Assembly (NCBI GenBank): GCA_041946865.1
Contig: JBHGBF010000166.1
Span: 1-12,698 of the forward strand
Direction: 5' to 3'
Origin: RPQK01 sp041946865
GTDB lineage: Bacteria; Acidobacteriota; UBA6911; RPQK01
DNA: 12,698 nt
Position numbers and translations under genes: made by a program. The first letter of the stretch is position 1; the number at the start of each line of letters is the position of its first letter. The notes below the pieces were generated by a model, which was not told the DNA's origin, ran no database searches, and saw only the letters and a list, made by a program, of their open reading frames with translations. Positions 6,951 to 12,698 of this stretch are shown piece by piece.

Positions 6951-9527
6951 ATGGCGAGACATTACCAACTCACGGGGGTATTTCTTCTAATCATGGTCGC
7001 CTGTGGCACAGTCCCTGACGGACAAGGTCCACCCGAGCGCGGCGTGAGCTGGGAACTGGCTCAGGATCGCGCCCGGCGAATCTCCAACCTTGCCTATCAG
7101 ATGTCATGGGAGGTTCCGGCGGACACGGGCCAGCCCATTCAAGCCCGGGAGACAATCGGTTTCACCTTGTCGAATTCCGGAAACGGGCTCGTTCTCGATT
7201 TTCAGCAGCCCCGTGAAAGCGTGCTCGCAATCAGCGCCAACGGCCGGCCGGCGAGATGGACCCACGCGCCTGATCATATCGTGCTGTCCGCCGACAGCCT
7301 GGGCCCCGGGCATAACGAGGTTTCAATCGATTTCATCGCCGGCAGCGGTCCTTTGAATCGCCATGAAGATTACTTCTACACGCTCTTCGTTCCATTCCGG
7401 GCGTCGGCGGCTTTCCCGTGTTTTGACCAGCCCGATCTGAAAGCCCGATTCCGCCTGGATCTCCAAGTCCCGGCCGCCTGGACAGCCGTGGCCAATGGAC
7501 GCGCCATTGCGAATGAGCGCCTCGGAGACAGCCGCCGGTTCCGCTTTGAAGAAACCAGGCCCCTGAGCACCTATTTTTTTGCTTTTGCAGCGGGGAGGTT
7601 TCAGGTTGAGGAGAACCAATGGAAGGACCGGCAAATACGCCTGTTTCACCGAGAGACTGACAGGAAGCGAGTCTCGCGCAATCTCCCGGCAGTCTTCGAG
7701 CTGCATCGGAAAGCGCTCGATTGGCTTGAGGACTACGCCGGCATTCGCTACCCGTTCGGGAAGTTCGACTTCGTGGCGGTGCCCGCCTTTCAATTCTCGG
7801 GGATGGAGCATCCGGGCGCCATCCTGTATCGTGACTCCTCCCTGTTCCTGGATGAATCGGCAACCCGGCACGAGATCCTCCAGCGGGCGAGTCTGATCGC
7901 ACACGAGACCTCACACATGTGGTTCGGCGATCTCGTCACCATGCGCTGGTTTAACGACGTATGGACCAAGGAAGTCTTCGCCAACTTCATGGCTGCCAAG
8001 ATCGTCAATCCCTCCTTTCCGGAAGTCGACCATCAGCTTCGCTTCTTCCTGGCCAACTACCCGCCGGCATATGAAGTCGACCGGACGCACGGAACCAACG
8101 CTATCCGCCAGGACTTGGAAAACATGAACGAGGCGGCAAGCCTCTACGGGGCGATCATCTATCAGAAGGCGCCCATCATGATGCAGCAGCTGGAACTGCT
8201 CATTGGCGAGAAGGCCATGCGAGACGGACTTCGGGAGTACTTGAAGACTTTTGCGTTCTCCAATGCCGGCTGGCCTGCGCTCATTGAGATCCTGGACAGG
8301 CGGACCGCAGCCGACCTCCAGGCCTGGAGCCGGAACTGGGTGGAACAGCGGGGAAGGCCATGGATCAGAACCCGGCTCGAGATGAACCGGGGCCGCATCA
8401 AGGCTCTCCGGTTCGAGCAGGACGACCCGCTCGGCAGGCGGCTCGTTTGGCCGCAGCGGATGACTCCTGCCCTGGGCGTGAAGGGGAAGGCGATCCCCTT
8501 TGAAGTGAACCTCACCGGCAGAAGCATCACCGTAAACGAGGCGCAAGGATTGCCTCAACCGGATTACGTGCTTCCCGATAGTCGTGGAGTCGGGTACGGC
8601 TTGTTTGAGCTCGACGAGCAAAGCCGGGCCTTCCTCCTGGAGAGCTTCCAGTCCCTGCCGGAAGCCGTTTTGCGGGCGAGCGCCTGGATGACTCTCTACG
8701 ACGGGTTGTTGGAAGGACAGGTCGCACCCGAGTCTTTCGTTCGCGCGGGCCTCCGCGGCTTGAGAACGGAAGCCGAGGAATTGAACGTGAATTTCCTCAT
8801 CAATACGCTCGCGACAGTGTATTGGGGATTCCTGTCCGAGGCGGAGCGCCGCGCTCTTGCTCCTGATTTTGAAGAGGAGGTCTGGAAGTTGCTTCTCTCA
8901 GCCCGTTCCTCCAGCCTGAAGGGGACCTGCTGGAAGGGCTACATGAAAATAGCCGTCACGCCGCGTGGCATTCAGCGGTTGAGAGACGCCTGGGACGGCC
9001 GGATGAAACTGAAAGGCCTCACCCTCTCAGAGCAGGATTTCATGAGACTGGCCTGGGAGCTCGCGGTGAGGTGTGTCGCTGACACGCAGGATATCCTCGG
9101 CAGGCAGAGTCGGCGCATCAAAAATCCGGATCGGGGCAGGGAATTTGCGTTTGTTTCCCAGGTTTTTTCGACCCAGGGACCGGACCGGTTCTTCGAGAGC
9201 CTGAAGAGCAAGGAAAACCGGAAACACGAGCCGTGGGTTCTGGCGGCGCTTGGCTACCTTCATCACCCGCTCAGGGCGGATCAGTCGATCCGTTTCATCC
9301 GGCCGAGTCTTGATATGCTGGAGGAGATCCGCGCGACCGGGGATATCTTCTTTGTCAAAGGATGGCTGGACGCCACGCTTTCAGGCCACAGCTCCAGGCA
9401 GGCCGCGCAAATCGTCCGCGATTTTCTGGAAGCCCATCCGTCACCTGCTTATCCTCACCGCCTGAGGGCCAAAATCGAACAGTCCGCCGACATGTTGTTC
9501 CGAAAAGCGAGACAAGACCGGATGTGA
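6951..9527 (+). CDS. M1-family zinc aminopeptidase, predicted lipoprotein
   Basis: This enzyme should release N-terminal amino acids from peptides. The N-terminus (MARHYQLTGVFLLIMVAC) is a short lipoprotein signal peptide with a likely lipidated C18, placing the enzyme on the periplasmic face of a membrane. The M1 N-terminal domain carries FDQPDLKARF near residue 158. The substrate-binding motif reads SGMEHPG (M285, E286), with His in place of the usual Asn of GxMEN. The zinc site is complete: HETSH (H318, E319, H322) followed after 18 residues by E341 in WTKEVFANF. The likely transition-state tyrosine is Y404 in IIYQKAPIMMQQLE. The C-terminal half (about 480-858) looks like the helical M1 C-terminal domain. 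The 858-residue length is normal for multi-domain M1 enzymes. No strong ribosome binding site is seen before ATG 6951, but the signal peptide supports this start. Exact peptide specificity is unknown. A palindromic terminator follows at 9625. Confidence 0.92.
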   Translation: MARHYQLTGVFLLIMVACGTVPDGQGPPERGVSWELAQDRARRISNLAYQMSWEVPADTGQPIQARETIGFTLSNSGNGLVLDFQQPRESVLAISANGRPARWTHAPDHIVLSADSLGPGHNEVSIDFIAGSGPLNRHEDYFYTLFVPFRASAAFPCFDQPDLKARFRLDLQVPAAWTAVANGRAIANERLGDSRRFRFEETRPLSTYFFAFAAGRFQVEENQWKDRQIRLFHRETDRKRVSRNLPAVFELHRKALDWLEDYAGIRYPFGKFDFVAVPAFQFSGMEHPGAILYRDSSLFLDESATRHEILQRASLIAHETSHMWFGDLVTMRWFNDVWTKEVFANFMAAKIVNPSFPEVDHQLRFFLANYPPAYEVDRTHGTNAIRQDLENMNEAASLYGAIIYQKAPIMMQQLELLIGEKAMRDGLREYLKTFAFSNAGWPALIEILDRRTAADLQAWSRNWVEQRGRPWIRTRLEMNRGRIKALRFEQDDPLGRRLVWPQRMTPALGVKGKAIPFEVNLTGRSITVNEAQGLPQPDYVLPDSRGVGYGLFELDEQSRAFLLESFQSLPEAVLRASAWMTLYDGLLEGQVAPESFVRAGLRGLRTEAEELNVNFLINTLATVYWGFLSEAERRALAPDFEEEVWKLLLSARSSSLKGTCWKGYMKIAVTPRGIQRLRDAWDGRMKLKGLTLSEQDFMRLAWELAVRCVADTQDILGRQSRRIKNPDRGREFAFVSQVFSTQGPDRFFESLKSKENRKHEPWVLAALGYLHHPLRADQSIRFIRPSLDMLEEIRATGDIFFVKGWLDATLSGHSSRQAAQIVRDFLEAHPSPAYPHRLRAKIEQSADMLFRKARQDRM

Positions 9528-9624
9528 TTTCTTGAGTATCAGTCAGGAATAGCGCCTTCCAGGAGGCGTATCGAAAATGAGGGAAATACCGTGGCTGGTC
9601 CCCCTATTAAAGCGGTTCGTAGTT

Positions 9625-9645
9625 CCGCCTTGAGGCGGGCTTTTT
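9625..9645 (+). terminator. Intrinsic terminator after the aminopeptidase gene
   Basis: A five-base-pair GC stem CCGCC (9625-9629) and GGCGG (9634-9638) with loop TTGA is followed by GCTTTTT (9639-9645). This is the classic hairpin plus T-run arrangement on the plus strand, 98 bases after the aminopeptidase stop codon. Confidence 0.65.
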
Positions 9646-9692
9646 AAAAGCGCGCTTTTAAGCGCAGGCTTGCTTCAAAGCCCGCCTTGAGG
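9625..9692. repeat. Nested palindromes in a convergent intergenic region, possibly a REP-like element
   Basis: CCGCCTTGAGG occurs twice as a direct repeat (9625-9635 and 9682-9692). GGCGGGCTTT (9634-9643) and AAAGCCCGCC (9678-9687) are perfect inverted arms. Between them is the perfect 18-base palindrome TTAAAAGCGCGCTTTTAA (9644-9661), which overlaps GCGCTT/AAGCGC (9652-9657 and 9660-9665). On the minus strand GCGCTT-AA-AAGCGC is followed by GCTTTT, so the same block can act as a terminator for the DoxX gene arriving from the other side. A smaller hairpin, GCGCCT/AGGCGT, lies at 9552-9569. I infer a bidirectional terminator; the layered repeats also resemble dispersed extragenic palindromes. 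Confidence 0.6.
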
Positions 9693-9705
9693 ATGACAAA
9701 CCCGG

Positions 9706-10239
9706 CTAGACCGTTGCGCCGGTCAACTCGCCCTCTTCGACGGTTCTCTTGCGCCGGTGAAACAGCCTGTAGAAGATCCGGTCGAGCCCAACGTATCGAC
9801 CGCTGTAAGTTACGGCGATCACCAGCAAAGCACCGATCTCGACCAGATTCTTGTTCACGAGCAGGTAGCTTCCTTCAGTGGCCTGGGAGGAGAAGTAGCC
9901 GATAAACGGCGGATTCGCGAGGTAATAAAGCAGGACCATGAAGGCCCCGCCGATAGCGGCCCAGCGGGTGAGCAGTCCGAGGATCAAGGCGGCGCCGATC
10001 AGGGTCAGTCCCCAGATGTTCAGAAGATTGACCCAGTCAAGCACATCCTGGTTGTTGGCCATTGAATGAAACATCCCGGCCAGCGGCCCCTTGGCGACTT
10101 TCAGGTAGCCGGCCGCCGACCAGTCTGGCTTGAGCATCTTCGCGACACCCTCGTAAAGAAAGTGCCACCCGATCAGGACACGCATCACGACCAGGGCGAT
10201 CATCTGCAGGTGGTTATAACGTTCCTGTAACATGTGCAT
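9706..10239 (-). CDS. DoxX-family integral membrane protein
   Basis: The 177-residue product is a small polytopic membrane protein of the DoxX type, a family that includes the small subunit of thiosulfate:quinone oxidoreductase and many uncharacterised proteins linked to redox enzymes. Visible features: the family-typical N-terminal helix (ALVVMRVLIGWHFLYEGVAKML), two central helices (IWGLTLIGAALILGLLTRWAAIGGAFMVLLYYLA), a last helix (LVEIGALLVIAVTY), and a basic cytoplasmic-type tail (RLFHRRKR). I place the start at ATG 10239 because GGGAAAGGAACG (10252 down to 10241) lies just upstream; ATG 10233 is equally credible, and TTG/ATG at 10257/10254 would lie upstream of that ribosome binding site. 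It follows the Gfo/Idh/MocA gene on the same strand with a gap of about 35 bases, so the two are probably one operon. The partner, substrate and quinone use are unknown. Confidence 0.88.
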   Translation of the reverse strand: MHMLQERYNHLQMIALVVMRVLIGWHFLYEGVAKMLKPDWSAAGYLKVAKGPLAGMFHSMANNQDVLDWVNLLNIWGLTLIGAALILGLLTRWAAIGGAFMVLLYYLANPPFIGYFSSQATEGSYLLVNKNLVEIGALLVIAVTYSGRYVGLDRIFYRLFHRRKRTVEEGELTGATV

Positions 10240-10274
10240 TCGTTCCTTTCCCATCAAACAGTGTCTTTGATCGC

Positions 10275-11696
10275 CTAGCTGACCTCGAACTCGTCAGGCC
10301 GGAATTCCAGGCGCCGGCCGGCCTCGATCGCCTCGTTGGCCTTCAGCACCGTGACTGCGGTCTCGTAGCCCACTTCAGCGGGGCAGTTCAGCTTCTCCAA
10401 TCCGCGAACCGCGTTGAAGAAATTCAGGAGGTGTGGGCGATGGTAGAGATCGACGAACTCGATGGGAATCTTGTGCTCGTCGGGCGAGACGCTTTCACGC
10501 ACGTCGAGGACCGCCTTAGCTTCCTTCACCTCGGCGACTTTCGGAGCGGTCACGTAACCCTTCTGCACCCATTCGTCCCAAGGTGGCGCCGTGACCTCCC
10601 GATAGATGGCATTGGCGTAGTTGGCGTCGGACTCAGAGATGACCAGCGTCCCCTGGTCTCCCATGAATCTCTCGAAATATCCAAGACTGCTGTTGGTCGT
10701 CTGAGTCTGGTAATAACCCCGGGCGTGTCCCTCGGGGATTTCGTACTCATAGATGACCATCGCGGTGTCGTACCATTCCCTGGTTTCCGACGGGTAGTAG
10801 TCGTGCCCGCCACTGGCGATGAGCGCGGTAGGCCGCGCGTCCAGGAACCAGCCGTAAATGTCGATCTGGTGGGAGCCGAGGTCCACGATCGGTCCTCCGC
10901 CCAGTCCCTTATACCAGCGCCAGTTCCGGAACTGATTCATGTTCTTGAACCCGTACTTCTTGAGTTTTTCAGCCGGGATTTCGTAACGCTTGGGATAGCC
11001 GAGGTCAGGCTGAACCGCGCGGTTCCACTGGCCGTTGATGGTCACGATACGCCCCAGAAGCTTCGCCTCTTTGATGATCTTGTTATAGCAGTATCTGTAC
11101 CGGGGATTGCTGCGCCGCTGGTGTCCGATCTGGAGGAGCTTTCCGGTCTCTCGCGCCGTGAGGACCATTTGCCTGGCCCCCTCGAGCGTATTCGACATCT
11201 CTTTCTCGCAGTAGACGTGCTTGCCGGCTTTCAGGCAATCGACCGTATGCTGGGCGTGCCAGAAATCGGGTGTGGCGATGACGACCGCCTCGATGTCCTT
11301 CTCCTTGTCCAGCATTTCCCGATAGTCTTCATACCCGTTTACGTCGAAGTTGTACTTCTTCAGGATGTTGACGACCTTCTTGAGGTTGTAGTCGGTCCAG
11401 ATGTCGCAGACGGCTTTAAACCTTACGTTCGGGCACTTCAGCATGGCGTCCAACAAGACCTGGCCCTGAGCACCCGCGCCGAGCAGGGCGACGTTGACCT
11501 CTCTCAGGTTGGATGCCTGGGCTGTCCCCAGTGTCTGAGCAACCTGCGCGTTTTCGTAGCTGACCTGCTTGTGAACGGCATAGCCGAAAAGGCCGATCAC
11601 CGGAAGCGTGGCCATGCCCTGCAAGATGTCCCGGCGATCAATCCCTTTGCGATTCGAGCCGGTCTCCTGAAGGTCTTTGTCATCCTTCTCACTCAT
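10275..11696 (-). CDS. Gfo/Idh/MocA-family oxidoreductase with Tat signal
   Basis: This 473-residue protein belongs to the NAD(P)-dependent Gfo/Idh/MocA family, whose members oxidise or reduce sugars, inositols and related compounds. The N-terminus carries a twin-arginine motif DRRDILQG (R21, R22) followed by a hydrophobic stretch at 28-41, so export or membrane anchoring by the Tat system is likely, with cofactor probably bound before export. The Rossmann motif is GAGAQG (73-78). The family's EKP motif reads CEKEMSN (E164, K165, E166): the lysine is kept but proline is replaced by glutamate. A likely active-site segment is DLGSHQID (D272, H276). The second domain includes RNWRWYKGLGGGPIVDLG. 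The start at ATG 11696 has an excellent ribosome binding site, AAAGGAG, eight bases upstream. The DoxX gene follows downstream on the same strand. The substrate cannot be deduced. Confidence 0.93.
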   Translation of the reverse strand: MSEKDDKDLQETGSNRKGIDRRDILQGMATLPVIGLFGYAVHKQVSYENAQVAQTLGTAQASNLREVNVALLGAGAQGQVLLDAMLKCPNVRFKAVCDIWTDYNLKKVVNILKKYNFDVNGYEDYREMLDKEKDIEAVVIATPDFWHAQHTVDCLKAGKHVYCEKEMSNTLEGARQMVLTARETGKLLQIGHQRRSNPRYRYCYNKIIKEAKLLGRIVTINGQWNRAVQPDLGYPKRYEIPAEKLKKYGFKNMNQFRNWRWYKGLGGGPIVDLGSHQIDIYGWFLDARPTALIASGGHDYYPSETREWYDTAMVIYEYEIPEGHARGYYQTQTTNSSLGYFERFMGDQGTLVISESDANYANAIYREVTAPPWDEWVQKGYVTAPKVAEVKEAKAVLDVRESVSPDEHKIPIEFVDLYHRPHLLNFFNAVRGLEKLNCPAEVGYETAVTVLKANEAIEAGRRLEFRPDEFEVS

Positions 11697-11704
11697 CCCA
11701 ATAG

Positions 11705-11711
11705 CTCCTTT
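11705..11711 (-). promoter_or_regulatory. Ribosome binding site of the Gfo/Idh/MocA gene
   Basis: AAAGGAG on the minus strand lies eight bases before ATG 11696. It is the strongest Shine-Dalgarno in the window and fixes the start of this gene. Confidence 0.8.
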
Positions 11712-11848
11712 CCCTTCGCGTAAGGCTCATCTTCAAGAAAAATAGTGTAACATCTTCCGACTTGACTTAGTTGCAGTCGGATCGAACATAGTTCAGCTAT
11801 TTTTGCTCCCGCTCCTTCAGAGTAGGGGCGCGCTGTTCCCGCCCGGAC

Positions 11849-11875
11849 TTTATACATATTTCTGGACCCCGTCAC
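11849..11875 (-). promoter_or_regulatory. Candidate promoter for the Gfo/Idh/MocA-DoxX operon
   Basis: On the minus strand TATAAA (11854 down to 11849) is a good -10 and GTGACG (11875 down to 11870) matches four of six bases of a -35. The spacer of 15 bases is short, so this is tentative. It would give a leader of about 145 bases. That leader would contain CCGACT/AGTCGG (11757-11762 and 11775-11780), a six-base inverted repeat with a 12-base spacer that could be an operator or a small hairpin. Confidence 0.3.
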
Positions 11876-11912
11876 CCTTTTCCGCCTGTGGTTACAGAGC
11901 GCAGCGGTTGAA

Positions 11913-12069
11913 ACAGAGCCGCAAGCGCAGCGTCTTTTGCGGACCGTCAGCGGACGGGCAGCGCGTCGGGTGCGAACCTCTTGCAGGATCGAATCGTGGA
12001 ACCGGTTCGCACCCGGCGCGCTGCCCGTCCGCTGACGGTCCGCAAAAAACGTCGCGCTTGCGGTTCTGT
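11913..12069. repeat. Long near-perfect inverted repeat (two 65-base arms, 25-base spacer)
   Basis: The arm at 11914-11978 is the reverse complement of 12004-12068 at 60 of 65 positions with no gaps; one more pair (11913/12069) also matches. All five differences are transitions. The spacer is 11979-12003. The longest uninterrupted match is 31 bases, from 11935 to 11965 paired with 12017 to 12047. Each arm also holds its own small palindrome, CCGTC-AGCG-GACGG (11944-11957 and its mirror 12025-12038). A transcript from either strand would fold into one very long hairpin, and the DNA could extrude a cruciform. The block contains no credible coding frame and no transposase is near. It could be a MITE, a paired REP (BIME-like) element or a structured RNA. 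Two bases, AA, flank the element on both sides, too short to count as a target duplication. Confidence 0.85.
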
Positions 12070-12082
12070 AACGCGTTCTAGA

Positions 12083-12152
12083 CCCCGCCGCGGGGGCGGG
12101 CACAGCCCGGCGAGATTTCTCGCCGGCCGCTGCAACAATTGCCGCAACAATT
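12083..12152. repeat. Cluster of small hairpins and a 12-base tandem repeat
   Basis: Directly beside the long inverted repeat are CCCGCC/GGCGGG (12084-12089 and 12095-12100) and CCGGCGAGA/TCTCGCCGG (12107-12115 and 12118-12126, two-base loop). Then comes an imperfect tandem repeat: GCAACAATTGCC (12132-12143) followed by GCAACAATTACG (12144-12155). None of the hairpins is followed by a clear T-run, so I do not call them terminators. They may be part of a larger repeat island or regulatory sites for the gene at 12192. Confidence 0.55.
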
Positions 12153-12157
12153 ACGGT

Positions 12158-12175
12158 TAGAATAATTAGTAAGGA
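12158..12175 (+). promoter_or_regulatory. Candidate -10 and distant purine-rich site before the membrane protein gene
   Basis: TAGAAT (12158-12163) is a possible -10 in a locally AT-rich stretch. AAGGA (12171-12175) is the only Shine-Dalgarno-like sequence, but it is 16 bases from ATG 12192, which is farther than usual. No -35 at the proper distance was recognised. Confidence 0.25.
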
Positions 12176-12191
12176 TTCTGACTCCCCTCTT

Positions 12192-12599
12192 ATGAGCTTA
12201 GCCACGCAGGTCGTCTGGTTGGCAATCATTGCGATGCCGGTCGCCACTGTCTCCTGGACCGTAACACACGAGGAGATCTTCCGCGAAGTGCGCGAGTATT
12301 TCGAGGCGCGCTCCCGAGACTCGCGCAGTCCTCTGGGACGGAAGTTCCACTACCTGGTCACCTGTGAGTATTGCTTCAGTCATTACGCAGCTCTGCTTTT
12401 TGTGATCCTGACCGGCTTCTGGCTGCTCCTGAATGACTGGCGGGGTTACGTGCTTTCTCTTTTTGCGCTCGTCTGGGTCGCGAACTTCTACATGACAATT
12501 TATGCGCACCTGCGCGTGAACCTGAAGAAAGAACGCGTCGAGCTAAAGGGCCAGGAACGGGAGGTCAACCAGAACGGATCACCCCTGGTCCGGCGATAA
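12192..12599 (+). CDS. Small membrane protein with CxxC motif, possibly DUF1360-like
   Basis: The 135-residue product has a hydrophobic N-terminal segment (residues 3-23), a charged amphipathic stretch (26-52), and two more hydrophobic segments (about 64-80 and 85-105), ending in a very polar basic/acidic tail. Between the first and second segments is TCEYC (C58, C61) followed by H64, just before a membrane segment. The pattern of basic residues, then a CxxC at a membrane entry, resembles DUF1360-type proteins, but this is from memory of the pattern and not a search. The cysteine pair could bind metal or form a disulfide. ATG 12192 is the only reasonable start; the ribosome binding site is weak. 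The gene is divergent from the Gfo/Idh/MocA operon across the large inverted repeat. Function unknown. Confidence 0.7.
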   Translation: MSLATQVVWLAIIAMPVATVSWTVTHEEIFREVREYFEARSRDSRSPLGRKFHYLVTCEYCFSHYAALLFVILTGFWLLLNDWRGYVLSLFALVWVANFYMTIYAHLRVNLKKERVELKGQEREVNQNGSPLVRR

Positions 12600-12698
12600 C
12601 GGACGCGCGCCGGCCGACTCAGAGCCGCGCCCGGAGGAGGGAGTAACCGCTCAGTTTTCTGCGAGCGAAGCGGCAGGCGCTTTTGGAGTTCATCATGC
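12600..12698 (+). other. 3' intergenic end of window with possible start of a truncated gene
   Basis: This GC-rich stretch has no complete gene. CTGC/GCAG arms around GAGCGAAGCG (12659-12676) followed shortly by TTTT (12681-12684) could be a weak terminator. At the very end GGAG (12685-12688) lies six bases before ATG 12695, the spacing of a true start site, so another plus-strand gene may begin at the window edge; only its start codon is visible. Confidence 0.3.

Noticed and set aside
10431..11723. A 430-codon open frame on the plus strand opposite the Gfo/Idh/MocA gene
   Set aside because: It is fully antisense to a gene with clear family motifs and an excellent ribosome binding site. Its product has no recognisable domain; long antisense frames are expected in GC-rich coding DNA.
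11913..12069. Calling the long inverted repeat an insertion sequence
   Set aside because: There is no transposase and no clear target-site duplication (only AA on both sides), and the whole unit is 157 bases. At most it could be a MITE, which needs copy-number evidence.
12132..12155. CRISPR-like repeats
   Set aside because: There are only two imperfect 12-base units in direct tandem with no spacers, and no cas genes in the window.
11693..12247. A 184-codon minus-strand frame covering the long inverted repeat
   Set aside because: It would be translated through both repeat arms, has Arg/Ala-rich low-complexity composition and overlaps the start of the membrane protein gene. The inverted repeat explains the sequence better.

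Overview
The window is an ordinary-looking stretch of a high-GC bacterial chromosome. It holds eight confidently placed genes, closely packed and with no sign of frameshifts. There are no tRNA or rRNA genes, no CRISPR array and no transposase. The gene mix (GlnD/GlnB/GlnE nitrogen signalling, a Tat-signal Gfo/Idh/MocA oxidoreductase followed by a DoxX membrane protein, and a lipoprotein-type M1 aminopeptidase with a WTKEVFANF-type zinc site) fits a Gram-negative-type bacterium. My best guess is Acidobacteriota or a neighbouring phylum, but this is inference from gene content and not a phylogenetic result.

Layout: (1) 110-2936, plus strand: glnD (PII uridylyltransferase/uridylyl-removing enzyme) and glnB (PII), four bases apart and almost certainly one operon. 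(2) 2955-5915, minus strand: glnE (glutamine synthetase adenylyltransferase/adenylyl-removing enzyme), convergent on glnB with only 18 bases between the stop codons. (3) 6069-6863, plus strand: a classical short-chain dehydrogenase/reductase, divergent from glnE. (4) 6951-9527, plus strand: a predicted lipoprotein M1-family zinc aminopeptidase. (5) 9528-9705: a convergent intergenic region with nested palindromes that probably ends transcription from both sides. (6) 11696-9706, minus strand: a Tat-signal Gfo/Idh/MocA oxidoreductase and then a DoxX-family membrane protein, likely one operon. (7) 11697-12191: a 495-base divergent intergenic region dominated by a large inverted repeat (two 65-base arms, 60/65 complementary, 25-base spacer), with smaller hairpins and a 12-base tandem repeat beside it. 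(8) 12192-12599, plus strand: a small membrane protein with a CxxC motif, possibly DUF1360-like. The last bases (12685-12697) look like a ribosome binding site and start codon of a further gene cut by the window edge.

How the genes work together: the first 6 kb encode three parts of the classical covalent nitrogen cascade. In characterised systems GlnD reads glutamine and modifies PII at Tyr51, and PII steers GlnE, which adenylylates or deadenylylates glutamine synthetase. The glutamine synthetase gene itself is not in the window. The Gfo/Idh/MocA and DoxX genes probably act together at or outside the cytoplasmic membrane, but their substrate cannot be read from sequence. The most unusual non-coding signal is the long inverted repeat at 11913-12069. 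No clearly new multi-gene system is visible.
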